In this document: positions 1 to 6,310 of the stretch, in pieces
How the letters are laid out: each line of letters starts with the position of its first letter
How positions within the stretch are numbered: position 1 is the first letter of the stretch
Assembly (NCBI GenBank): GCA_938018155.1
Contig: CALIIG010000007.1
Coordinates: 1-6,310 of the forward strand
Direction of reading: 5' to 3'
Source of the DNA: an uncultured Prevotella sp.
GTDB lineage: Bacteria; Bacteroidota; Bacteroidia; Bacteroidales; Bacteroidaceae
DNA length: 6,310 nucleotides
Translations under genes and position numbers: made by a program
The notes under the pieces: generated by a model
Database searches by the model: none
What the model was told of the DNA's origin: nothing
The model's input: the letters and a program-made list of their open reading frames with translations, nothing else

Positions 1-2064
1 GTTTTAGGATTGGGTAACATCGGTGCTATGAGTGGTAAGCCTGTAATGGAAGGTAAGGGCTTACTGTTTAAGATATATGGTGGTATTGATGTTTTCGACA
101 TAGAAGTAGACGAACAGGACCCTGACAAGTTTTGTGAAGCTGTAGAAAAGATTGCTCCTACCTTTGGCGGTATCAATCTGGAAGATATAAAGGCACCAGA
201 ATGCTTCTATATCGAAAACCGTCTGAAGAAAACCCTTGATATCCCGGTCATGCACGATGATCAGCACGGAACTGCCATCATATCAGCTGCAGGTTTATTG
301 AATGCTCTTGAGGTTGCAGGGAAAAAGATACAGGATGCAAAGATTGTAGTTAACGGTGCAGGTGCGGCTGCAATAAGTTGCACAAAATTGTATTGCTCGC
401 TGGGTGCCAGGCATGAAAATATCGTAATGCTCGATTCGCGCGGTGTGATTTACAAAGGCCGTGACCATGTGAACGAGGAAAAAGCAGAGTTTGCAACCGG
501 GCGAACTGATATTCATACATTGGAGGAGGCAATTAAAGATGCTGATGTTTTCGTAGGCTTGTCAAAGGGAAATATTCTGTCGAAGCAAATGGTTCAGTCG
601 ATGGCCGACCATCCTATTGTATTTGCATTGGCTAATCCTGTACCTGAAATATCGTATGAGGATGCACTTGATGCCCGCCCCGATGTGATTATGTCAACAG
701 GACGCTCCGACTATCCCAACCAGATTAACAACGTTATAGGTTTCCCCTATATCTTCCGTGGTGCTCTTGATGTGCATGCAAAAGCCATCAATGAGGATAT
801 GAAACTTGCAGCGGTGAAAGCTATTGCAGGCTTGGCAAAGATGCCCGTACCTGATGTTGTTAATCAGGTTTACCATGTGAACGATCTTTCATTTGGCCCT
901 AAGTATTTCATTCCGAAGCCGGTTGACCCGCGTCTTATCACAGAAGTTTCGGCAGCAGTTGCAAAAGCAGCTATGAAGAGCGGTGTAGCACGTAAATCTA
1001 TTACCGACTGGGCAGCTTATAAAGACCATTTACGTCAGTTGTTGGGACAAGAAACAAAACTTACCCGTACCCTCCATGCTACGGCTGCACTTCACCCACA
1101 ACGTGTTGTGTTTGCAGAAGGCGGACATCCCACCATGATGAAGGCTGCCGTCCAGGCTCTTCAGGAAGGTATCTGTACGCCCGTTTTGCTTGGTAATGTT
1201 GATCGGCTTAACCGTTTGGCCAAGCGTCTGAAGTTAGACCTTACTGGCGTTGAGATAGTAGATATGCGTGCGGATAAGGAACAGCGCAGGCGGGCAACAT
1301 ATGCCAAACATCTTGCAGAGAAACGTGCCCGCCAGGGCGTTACGTTCGAGGAAGCCTACGATAAAATGTATGAACGTAACTACTTTGGTATGTCGATGGT
1401 TGAACAAGGTGATGCCGATACTTTTATCACAGGTCTTTATACCAAGTATAGCAATACCATAAAGGTTGCGAAAGAAGTTATCGGTGTGCGTGATGGCTTT
1501 TCTACTTTTGCCACAATGCACATCCTCAATACAAAGAAAGGTATGTTCTATCTTTCCGATACGCTCATCAATCGCCACCCTGACCAGAATGTGCTTTACG
1601 ACGTAGCACGCCTTACTGCACATACGGTTCGTTTCTTTAATAATGAGCCTGTAATGGCGATGATAAGCTATTCTAACTTTGGAACCGATGAAATAGGTTC
1701 TCCTGTTAAAGTTCATCAGGCTGTTGAACATATTCAGAAAGACTTTCCCAACCTTGCACTTGATGGAGAAATGCAAGTTAACTTTGCTTTGAACAAAGAA
1801 CTTCGCGATGTTAAATATCCCTTTACCCGACTGAAAGGTAAGGATGTAAATACACTCGTTTTCCCCAATATGAGTTCGGCTAACGGAAGTTATAAACTGA
1901 TACAAGCCCTTGATCCCGATTGTGAAGTGATTGGACCTGTGCAGATGGGCTTAAACAAGCCAATCCATTTCACCGATTTTGAAGCAAGTGTGCAAGATGT
2001 AATTAATATCACCGCCGTTGCTGTTATTGATGCTTACGTTGACAAACTAAAGAAAACAGAATGA
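1..2064 (+). CDS. maeB: NADP-dependent malic enzyme with C-terminal phosphotransacetylase-like domain, 5' partial
   Basis: Oxidative decarboxylation of malate to pyruvate with reduction of NAD(P), a cytoplasmic step linking the C4-acid pool to pyruvate. The frame is open from base 1 (VLGLGNIGAMSGKPVMEGKG), so the TTG at 10 is internal; by comparison with the E. coli MaeB sequence as I remember it, roughly 75 N-terminal residues are missing. Counting from the first codon here: the malic-enzyme catalytic block MHDDQHGTA is at 84-92, the dinucleotide-binding glycine motif GAGAAA at 119-124, ANPVPE at 211-216 and GRSDYPNQ at 234-241. From about 351 to 683 is a PTA_PTB-type domain (RVVFAEGGHPTMMKAA, later GDADTFITGLY). 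In the MaeB family this domain is known to be regulatory (acetyl-CoA sensing) rather than a working phosphotransacetylase; that it acts so here is inference. NADP over NAD preference is assumed from the family. No frameshift is seen. Confidence 0.96.
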   Translation, partial: VLGLGNIGAMSGKPVMEGKGLLFKIYGGIDVFDIEVDEQDPDKFCEAVEKIAPTFGGINLEDIKAPECFYIENRLKKTLDIPVMHDDQHGTAIISAAGLLNALEVAGKKIQDAKIVVNGAGAAAISCTKLYCSLGARHENIVMLDSRGVIYKGRDHVNEEKAEFATGRTDIHTLEEAIKDADVFVGLSKGNILSKQMVQSMADHPIVFALANPVPEISYEDALDARPDVIMSTGRSDYPNQINNVIGFPYIFRGALDVHAKAINEDMKLAAVKAIAGLAKMPVPDVVNQVYHVNDLSFGPKYFIPKPVDPRLITEVSAAVAKAAMKSGVARKSITDWAAYKDHLRQLLGQETKLTRTLHATAALHPQRVVFAEGGHPTMMKAAVQALQEGICTPVLLGNVDRLNRLAKRLKLDLTGVEIVDMRADKEQRRRATYAKHLAEKRARQGVTFEEAYDKMYERNYFGMSMVEQGDADTFITGLYTKYSNTIKVAKEVIGVRDGFSTFATMHILNTKKGMFYLSDTLINRHPDQNVLYDVARLTAHTVRFFNNEPVMAMISYSNFGTDEIGSPVKVHQAVEHIQKDFPNLALDGEMQVNFALNKELRDVKYPFTRLKGKDVNTLVFPNMSSANGSYKLIQALDPDCEVIGPVQMGLNKPIHFTDFEASVQDVINITAVAVIDAYVDKLKKTE

Positions 2065-2077
2065 CAGGCTGTTTTTT
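2051..2077 (+). terminator. weak intrinsic terminator overlapping the maeB stop codon
   Basis: The arms 2051-2059 (AGAAAACAG) and 2069-2077 (CTGTTTTTT) pair over 9 positions, one of them G-U, around a 9-base loop that contains the maeB TGA. The right arm ends in six T, as in an A-rich/U-rich hairpin terminator. The stem is mostly A-U and would be weak, so this is a candidate only. The stem-loop at 2127-2160 is the alternative site for ending the maeB message. Confidence 0.33.
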
Positions 2078-2090
2078 ATCCGCACATATT

Positions 2091-2124
2091 TTTCAATAAG
2101 TAATCTGGTTAAATATTAATTTTA
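2091..2124 (+). promoter_or_regulatory. possible Bacteroidetes-type promoter for the glucosaminidase unit
   Basis: TAATTTTA at 2117-2124 matches the Bacteroidetes -7 consensus TAnnTTTG at all defined positions but the last. TTTC at 2091-2094 matches the -33 TTTG at three of four positions, with a 22-base gap, slightly longer than usual. Transcription would start at about 2130, inside the left arm of the stem-loop before the glucosaminidase gene. In a spacer this AT-rich such a match can arise by chance. Confidence 0.22.
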
Positions 2125-2126
2125 TT

Positions 2127-2160
2127 CATAACCTCATCTTAGTAAAGAGATGAGGTTATG
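2127..2160 (+). terminator. perfect 13-bp stem-loop between maeB and the glucosaminidase gene
   Basis: CATAACCTCATCT at 2127-2139 is the exact reverse complement of 2148-2160. The first loop bases, 2140 and 2147, can add a T-G pair, leaving a 6-base loop. It ends 20 bases before the ATG at 2181. No T run follows on either strand, so it is not a textbook intrinsic terminator. It may end the maeB transcript, insulate or attenuate the next gene, or lie at the 5' end of the downstream mRNA as a stabilising or translation-controlling structure. The hairpin itself is certain; its role is not. Confidence 0.42.
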
Positions 2161-2180
2161 GCATAATAACTTAAGTATTT

Positions 2181-3104
2181 ATGTTTCGCCTTCAAAGAAT
2201 TGTATTTCCCTGCTTGTTACTTTTTATATGTTGTAAGTTACAAGCTCAGATAAAGTTAAATACGGCCTATCTTGATTATATTGCGCAATATAAGGATTTG
2301 GCAATTGAAGAGATGAAACAAAATCATATACCCGCGAGTATAACGTTGGCACAAGGTCTGATTGAAAGTTCAGCAGGCCAGAGCAGGCTCGCCACTCAGG
2401 CAAATAATCATTTCGGTATTAAATGCCACGATTGGCAAGGACGTAGTATCACTGCTGATGACGATGCTTTAGCTGAATGCTTTAGAGCCTATGACAATCC
2501 GAGACAAAGTTTTAAAGACCATAGTTTATTCTTAAGAAATAATGAACGATATGCTCGTTTATTTCAACTTGCACCAGATGATTATCGTGGCTGGGCTTAT
2601 GGCTTGAAAAATTGTGGTTATGCAACCAATCCGTTGTATGGTGACAAACTTATTGAAATAATAGAACTATATCAACTTTATCAATATGATAACGCTCGTT
2701 CGTACGACCGTTATATGGCTAATGTTTACGATGCACAGAATAGGGTTGCTGTTCCTCAACCACATATTGTACGTATGTACAATAAAAACTATTATGTCGT
2801 GGCCCGTGAGGGTGATACCTTTAAGTCGATAGCCAAAGAGGCCGGTATTTCCTGGCGGAAACTGGCCAGATATAATGAAATTGACCGACATACAAGGCTT
2901 CATGAGGGAGATATAATCTACCTTGAGAAGAAGCAGAAACATGCTATTAAAGCATTTAAACGCGTGCCACATATAGTTCAAGCTGGTGAAAGCATGTATA
3001 CAATTGCCCAAATGTATGGCATTCGTATTAAAAATTTATATAAAATGAACCACATGAGGCCTGAAGATGGTATTCGTGTTGGACAATCATTAAGAGTATA
3101 TTAA
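2181..3104 (+). CDS. exported GH73 glucosaminidase with two LysM domains
   Basis: A peptidoglycan hydrolase of 307 residues, expected to cleave the N-acetylglucosaminyl bond of the glycan strand in the periplasm or at the surface. Residues 1-22 are a signal peptide with cleavage likely at LQA|Q. The GH73 (mannosyl-glycoprotein endo-beta-N-acetylglucosaminidase-like) domain spans about 30-170. The motif TLAQGLIESSAGQSRLA places the expected catalytic acid at Glu62, and CGYATNPLYGDKLIEII (145-161) is the usual closing motif with its conserved tyrosines. Cys82 and Cys100 could form a disulfide. Two LysM modules follow, about 204-249 (VVAREGDTFKSIA) and 263-307 (HIVQAGESMYTIA), which bind glycan and hold the enzyme on the wall. 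The ATG at 2181 is chosen because it gives a complete signal peptide; there is no clear ribosome-binding site, as is normal in this phylum. The next gene starts 21 bases after the stop, so the two are probably co-transcribed. Confidence 0.94.
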   Translation: MFRLQRIVFPCLLLFICCKLQAQIKLNTAYLDYIAQYKDLAIEEMKQNHIPASITLAQGLIESSAGQSRLATQANNHFGIKCHDWQGRSITADDDALAECFRAYDNPRQSFKDHSLFLRNNERYARLFQLAPDDYRGWAYGLKNCGYATNPLYGDKLIEIIELYQLYQYDNARSYDRYMANVYDAQNRVAVPQPHIVRMYNKNYYVVAREGDTFKSIAKEAGISWRKLARYNEIDRHTRLHEGDIIYLEKKQKHAIKAFKRVPHIVQAGESMYTIAQMYGIRIKNLYKMNHMRPEDGIRVGQSLRVY

Positions 3105-3125
3105 ATCAATTTACGTAATCAGACT

Positions 3126-4361
3126 ATGAAACGTTTGCTTTTGTGTATTATATTCTTTGCATCGATAGGTTTATATGCACAAGATTTTAATACATTCTTT
3201 ATAGATCATACTTTACGTATTGATTATATTTTTTCAGGAAATGTCAATGTGCAGCATATTGCACTTAATCAGCTTTATAGAGAGCCTCGTTGGTATGGAA
3301 AACGGACACGGTTATCAGAAATTCCCATGGAAGGTAATGGACAGATAACGGTTCACGACCACCATTCGGGTAGAATTATTTATCGTAATTCCTTCTCTAC
3401 CCTTTTTCAGGAATGGTTAAGCTATGATGAAGCTAAGACACAGACGCGTAGTTTTGAAAATGTTTTCCTGATTCCTATGCCAAAAGATACAGTCGATGTA
3501 ACTGTTGATTTGCGAAATAATCGTCGCCAGATTACTGCTTCACTCACACACCAAATTGTTCCAAACGACATTCTTATACGCCATATAGGTTATTGTGATG
3601 TAACGCCCTACTCCATTCTCCAGCAAGCAAAAGATACGACTCATTGTATCCATATTGCCTATGTAGCCGAAGGTTATACAATGCAAGAAATGGATAAATT
3701 CCGTGAAGATGCACGTAAAGCTATGGAGTATCTCTTCTCTTATGAACCGTTTAAGAGTATGCGCAATCGCTTTCAAATTGTTGCTGTTGAATCGCCTTCA
3801 CAAGAGAGTGGTACGAGCGAGCCAAGTAAAGCCATATGGAAAAATACAGCACTACACTCTCATTTTGATACATTTTATAGTGACCGTTATTTAACAACAT
3901 TAAACTTAAGAGACCTTCATAACATACTTGCTGGTGTTCCTTATGAACATATTATAGTATTGGTCAACACTAATAAATATGGAGGTGGTGGTATTTTGAA
4001 CAGCTATAACCTGTCAATGACACACCACCCTGCATTTCGTCCCGTTGTAGTTCATGAGTTTGGTCATAGTTTTGCCGGTCTTGCCGATGAATATGCGTAC
4101 GACAATGAGCCTATACCCATGTATCCATATGATATTGAACCATGGGAAAAGAATATTACAACTAAGGTTAATTTCAAAGACAAATGGGAGAATCTTATGG
4201 GGCGCGTCCCCAAGGTCGGTTTTTATGAAGGTGCCGGATACAGCCTGAAGCATATTTACAGATCATTCCCTAATTGCCGCATGCGCACCAATGATTATCC
4301 GGATTTCTGCCCTGCTTGTCAACAAGCCATTCAGCGAGTTATCAACTTTTATACCAAATAA
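3126..4361 (+). CDS. secreted zinc metallopeptidase, M64 (IgA peptidase) family
   Basis: A 411-residue exported protease. Residues 1-18 form a signal peptide with likely cleavage at LYA|Q. An N-terminal beta-rich domain typical of Bacteroidetes M64 proteins spans about 20-150, and the peptidase domain about 155-411. The zinc site is HEFGHSFAGLADEY at 310-323: His310 and His314 are ligands, Glu311 is the catalytic base, and Asp321 is a plausible third ligand (inferred). A C-terminal cysteine cluster, Cys384 and the pair Cys395/Cys398 (FCPACQQAI), may form a disulfide or bind a metal. Although the family is named after a clostridial IgA protease, most Bacteroidetes members have no demonstrated substrate, so IgA cleavage should not be assumed. 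It lies 21 bases behind the glucosaminidase gene, and the likely remnant of a third exported gene starts 4 bases after its stop, which suggests one operon for envelope or secreted proteins. Confidence 0.93.
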   Translation: MKRLLLCIIFFASIGLYAQDFNTFFIDHTLRIDYIFSGNVNVQHIALNQLYREPRWYGKRTRLSEIPMEGNGQITVHDHHSGRIIYRNSFSTLFQEWLSYDEAKTQTRSFENVFLIPMPKDTVDVTVDLRNNRRQITASLTHQIVPNDILIRHIGYCDVTPYSILQQAKDTTHCIHIAYVAEGYTMQEMDKFREDARKAMEYLFSYEPFKSMRNRFQIVAVESPSQESGTSEPSKAIWKNTALHSHFDTFYSDRYLTTLNLRDLHNILAGVPYEHIIVLVNTNKYGGGGILNSYNLSMTHHPAFRPVVVHEFGHSFAGLADEYAYDNEPIPMYPYDIEPWEKNITTKVNFKDKWENLMGRVPKVGFYEGAGYSLKHIYRSFPNCRMRTNDYPDFCPACQQAIQRVINFYTK

Positions 4362-4365
4362 CATA

Positions 4366-4622
4366 TTGAAAAAGCTAAAAATTTTCACATCTTGTATCTT
4401 ATTTCTGATACCCCACATAAAGGTACAGTCGCCTTCTGACAGTCAGAAGTTAGGAATAGCACTCGATTATTTTCCAAAACGGTAAATATCATGAGGCCCT
4501 GCTTCTTTATAATGTTAGCCTTTTACTGGTAAAAAGCTTACGACAATAACCAAACAGCCGGCAAACAACCGAGACTTTATGCGCCTCGTTCGTTGACCAG
4601 TTCTAACGCTGCTTTGCCTTAG
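4366..4622 (+). pseudogene. decayed gene for an exported helix-repeat (TPR-like) protein
   Basis: From TTG at 4366 the frame reads as a leader (KKLKIFTSCILFLIPHIKVQS) and then LGIALDYF before stopping at 4483-4485. Dropping one base, the C at 4474, lets the reading run on without a break as QNGKYHEALLLY. The joined LGIALDYF-QNGKYHEALLLY has the helix-turn-helix pattern of a tetratricopeptide-type repeat. This frame then meets TAA at 4547. A third frame from about 4533 gives KAYDNNQTAGKQP, then RLYAPRSLTSSNAALP, and stops at 4620. The signal peptide, the one-base repair and coding-like codons support a former gene. At least two further breaks, and a start codon that is TTG where ATG AAA AAG would be expected, support decay rather than a single sequencing error. 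It follows the M64 gene by 4 bases, so it was probably the third gene of that operon. The family name is tentative, and the right end is a guess. Confidence 0.6.
4433..4449. repeat. 17-base interrupted palindrome inside the decayed gene
   Basis: CTTCTGAC (4433-4440) and GTCAGAAG (4442-4449) are exact reverse complements around a single A. In RNA it would fold as 7 bp with a CAG triloop. It falls in the former codons just after the leader, with no T run behind it, so it is neither an obvious terminator nor in an operator position. Confidence 0.4.
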
Positions 4623-4676
4623 TTGTTTTGGTGGCAATGTCGAGGTATTCTTCCTCACTACCCTACTTTATACAAC

Positions 4677-4719
4677 AAAAAAGCCTGCCTTATTTTTATT
4701 ATAGAAAAATAAGGCAGGC
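4677..4719 (-). terminator. intrinsic terminator of the tolC-family gene
   Basis: The arms 4683-4697 and 4705-4719 are perfect 15-base complements (GCCTGCCTTATTTTT and its reverse complement) around a 7-base loop. Read on the - strand, the stem is followed directly by TTTTTT (4682-4677). It begins 19 bases after the efflux gene's stop. On the + strand only CCCTTTATT follows, so it could also help stop transcription arriving from the M64 side, but less well. Confidence 0.92.
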
Positions 4720-4738
4720 CCTTTATTATGCAGAACTT

Positions 4739-6082
4739 CTACTTTAACGTGCCTCCTTCGTAGAATTTCAGCAAATTTATATTAAGAATGGCAAGATATT
4801 TTGCCTGCAATTCTGCTTGTCGGGCTTTCAGCAAAGCATCTTTTCCATTCATCAATTCGATAACATTCTTCAGGTTTTGTCTAAATTGCTCGTTCAAAAG
4901 ATTATAGCTTGCCTCTGCACTTGTTGTGCTAACCCTCGCACTTTTAAACTGTGCCTGGTTGTTTATAGCCTGAAGCCAATAGTTCTCAATGGCCGAATAC
5001 AACGACGTTTGCTTGTCCTGCAGCTCCAATTCATAGTTTTGTCGTGACAGGACAGCTTTGTTAACGGCTGTCCTTGTTTGTCGTTGGTCAAGCAAAGGAA
5101 AACTTAACGATACTCCCGCACCGCCCACAAGGTTATTCTTTAATTGCGTTCCCCATGCCGTATTACCCATTGATGTGGTATTGGTAGCGATACTTCCTGA
5201 CACACTTACCGTTGGCATCTTACCTGCACGAGCCATTTTTTCCTGCATATTGCTGAACTTAATTCCCAGCATGGCATTTTTAATCTCCGGACGATTATTC
5301 AGTGCTGCCTCATAAACCTCGCTCACATGTGGAATAGCTTGCAGTGCCATCGCATCGGTTGTTTCGGGTACAACCACATCAAAAGCGTCCTGATTAGTTA
5401 TCTGTAACAGCTGTTTCAGCTGGCGTTTATACTCGCTTAATGCACTCTCCGCCTGCACAACGGCATACTCATCTTGCGCTCTTTGGGCAGTAAGCTGGGC
5501 TAAATCGGCCTTGCTCATGTTGCCGACCTTCACAAATTCCTGCCCTCTCTCTTCGTTTTTCTTTGATGTTTCAAGTGTGATACGGTTTACTTGTACGGCC
5601 TCTTGTGAATAAAGAATCTGAACAAACAGTTGTGCAATCTGTTCCTTTAAAGCGTTAGCCGTCGTTGCACTGTCAAGAACCGACCGCTCTTCAGCCAGTT
5701 TATTCAGCTTAATTTGGTTGTGATTACGATTACCGTTCCACACCGTCCAGTTGGCATTGATGCCATACGAGCCGTTATAATAAACCTTGTCAACCTGTGT
5801 CTGCACCCTGTTGCCGGCTATTGTATATGAGCCACTCTGCGGCCAGGGGTTGTAAGACACATTTTGTGACACCGTACCCGACAGCGAAGGAAGCAATGCA
5901 GCCTGACTCTCCCTGACGTCTTCTACAGCACTTAGCCTTTGCAGGCGCGTTTTCTGCAACGATATATTATGCTGCAATGCGTAGCTGATGCAATCTTGCA
6001 ACGTCCACTGTCTGGCATAAGAGGACACTGGAAGCAACGTCAAAGCGATGGCACAGGCCCGTATCAAACTTGTTTTCTTCAT
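4739..6082 (-). CDS. TolC-family outer-membrane efflux protein
   Basis: A 447-residue outer-membrane channel component that in this family trimerises and extends as a helical tunnel into the periplasm to serve a pump. Residues 1-23 are a signal peptide (cleavage near SYA|R). Two OEP repeats are visible: about 26-230, opening WTLQDCISYALQHNISLQ, and about 252-440, with NNRPEIKNA at 262-270 and the long helices ending in LLKFYEGG. Each repeat contains a coiled-coil-like stretch rich in A, Q, E and K (for example 140-225) and a beta segment for the barrel (about 65-115 and 290-330). Length and architecture are normal and the frame is intact. No membrane-fusion protein or RND/ABC pump gene lies on either side in this window: upstream on the same strand is riboflavin synthase, 137 bases away, and downstream is a terminator and convergent genes. 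The transported substrate cannot be told from the sequence. Confidence 0.94.
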   Translation of the reverse strand: MKKTSLIRACAIALTLLPVSSYARQWTLQDCISYALQHNISLQKTRLQRLSAVEDVRESQAALLPSLSGTVSQNVSYNPWPQSGSYTIAGNRVQTQVDKVYYNGSYGINANWTVWNGNRNHNQIKLNKLAEERSVLDSATTANALKEQIAQLFVQILYSQEAVQVNRITLETSKKNEERGQEFVKVGNMSKADLAQLTAQRAQDEYAVVQAESALSEYKRQLKQLLQITNQDAFDVVVPETTDAMALQAIPHVSEVYEAALNNRPEIKNAMLGIKFSNMQEKMARAGKMPTVSVSGSIATNTTSMGNTAWGTQLKNNLVGGAGVSLSFPLLDQRQTRTAVNKAVLSRQNYELELQDKQTSLYSAIENYWLQAINNQAQFKSARVSTTSAEASYNLLNEQFRQNLKNVIELMNGKDALLKARQAELQAKYLAILNINLLKFYEGGTLK

Positions 6083-6179
6083 CTGTTTCTATTTTATTTT
6101 TCTATCTGTCAGACGGCATATTCAACCTATTTGTGTGCACGACAACTACACTATTAACAAAAGTTATGAGATGAATACA

Positions 6180-6207
6180 CGCTGCAAAACCCCTATTTGC
6201 AATAGCG
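6180..6207 (-). terminator. hairpin behind the riboflavin synthase gene, possible terminator
   Basis: Read on the - strand: CGC (6207-6205), three unpaired bases, TGCAAA (6201-6196), a 7-base loop, then TTTGCA (6188-6183) and GCG (6182-6180). It begins 12 bases after the synthase stop codon. The T run that would make it a clear terminator is missing, so it may only be a weak stop or processing site between ribE and the efflux gene. Confidence 0.33.
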
Positions 6208-6219
6208 GGACACCTGAGA

Positions 6220-6310
6220 TTAACCCTTAAAGTCCTGCAATCGTGCAATATATTTACCGAGAATATCAAATTCAACGTTCACCACATCGCCCACCTTGAT
6301 GTCACAAAAG
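6220..6310 (-). CDS. ribE: riboflavin synthase alpha chain, C-terminal fragment (runs off the window)
   Basis: The last 29 codons and TAA of a gene entering from the right edge: FCDIKVGDVVNVEFDILG, then KYIARLQDFKG. KVGDxVNxEFDxxGKYxARL is the end of the second lumazine-binding domain of riboflavin synthase, the enzyme that dismutates two 6,7-dimethyl-8-ribityllumazine molecules to riboflavin in the cytoplasm. Everything upstream, including the start, first domain and any FMN riboswitch, is outside the window. The call rests on a short but characteristic tail. Whether it shares a transcript with the efflux gene 137 bases downstream is unclear. Confidence 0.82.
   Translation of the reverse strand, partial: FCDIKVGDVVNVEFDILGKYIARLQDFKG

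Noticed and set aside
1234..1905. Long open frame on the - strand opposite the phosphotransacetylase-like domain of maeB
   Set aside because: It is the antisense shadow of a clearly coding + strand frame; its translation is low-complexity, rich in Cys/His/Ile, and shows no recognisable domain.
2181..2252. Lipoprotein signal at the Cys17-Cys18 of the glucosaminidase leader
   Set aside because: The residues before the cysteines (LLFI) do not fit the lipobox, while a normal signal peptidase I site (LQA|Q) follows directly.
4368..4386. GAAAA...TTTTC inverted repeat after the M64 stop as a terminator
   Set aside because: Only five base pairs, nearly all A-U, with no T run beyond; it is better explained as the lysine-rich start of the decayed gene's leader.
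6099..6160. Possible - strand promoter for the efflux gene (TAGGTTGA near 6123-6130)
   Set aside because: Only a partial match to TAnnTTTG, and no TTTG at the right distance upstream; the nearest TTTG is about 28 bases away, too far.
5939..6230. Small + strand open frames across the efflux gene start and the spacer beyond it
   Set aside because: They overlap the coding start of the - strand efflux gene and the riboflavin synthase tail, and show no domain or coding character of their own.

Overview
The window looks like a piece of a Bacteroidales chromosome, probably Prevotella or a close relative. The reasons are the protein families present (a MaeB-type malic enzyme, a GH73-LysM glucosaminidase, an M64 peptidase, and a lone TolC beside riboflavin synthase), signal peptides ending in '..A|Q', no clear Shine-Dalgarno sequences, and moderately AT-rich spacers. 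This assignment is inferred from family content, not from a marker gene.

Layout. On the + strand, bases 1-2064 hold the 3' nine-tenths of a malic enzyme fused to a phosphotransacetylase-like domain; its start lies outside the window. A 116-base spacer follows, with a terminator-like hairpin at the maeB stop and a strong 13-bp stem-loop ending 20 bases before the next ATG. Next is a tight + strand unit of exported proteins: a GH73 glucosaminidase with two LysM domains (2181-3104), then, 21 bases on, an M64-family zinc metallopeptidase (3126-4361). Four bases after its stop the reading continues into what looks like a third exported gene. It has a lipophilic leader and a helix-repeat-like segment but is frameshifted and carries stops, so I read it as a decayed gene (about 4366-4622). 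It fills most of the 377-base region between the peptidase and the convergent gene.

On the - strand, a TolC-family outer-membrane efflux protein (6082 down to 4739) is followed by a very good intrinsic terminator (15-bp stem plus six T). Upstream of it, running off the right edge, is the last 29 codons of riboflavin synthase.

How the genes fit together: maeB and ribE are central metabolism. The middle + strand unit is an envelope or exoprotein cassette (peptidoglycan hydrolase, secreted protease, lost third member). The TolC gene has no membrane-fusion or pump gene on either visible side, so its partners must be elsewhere. I see no mobile element, CRISPR array, tRNA or rRNA. The main unusual point is the broken third gene of the envelope cassette, together with the stem-loop in front of the glucosaminidase.
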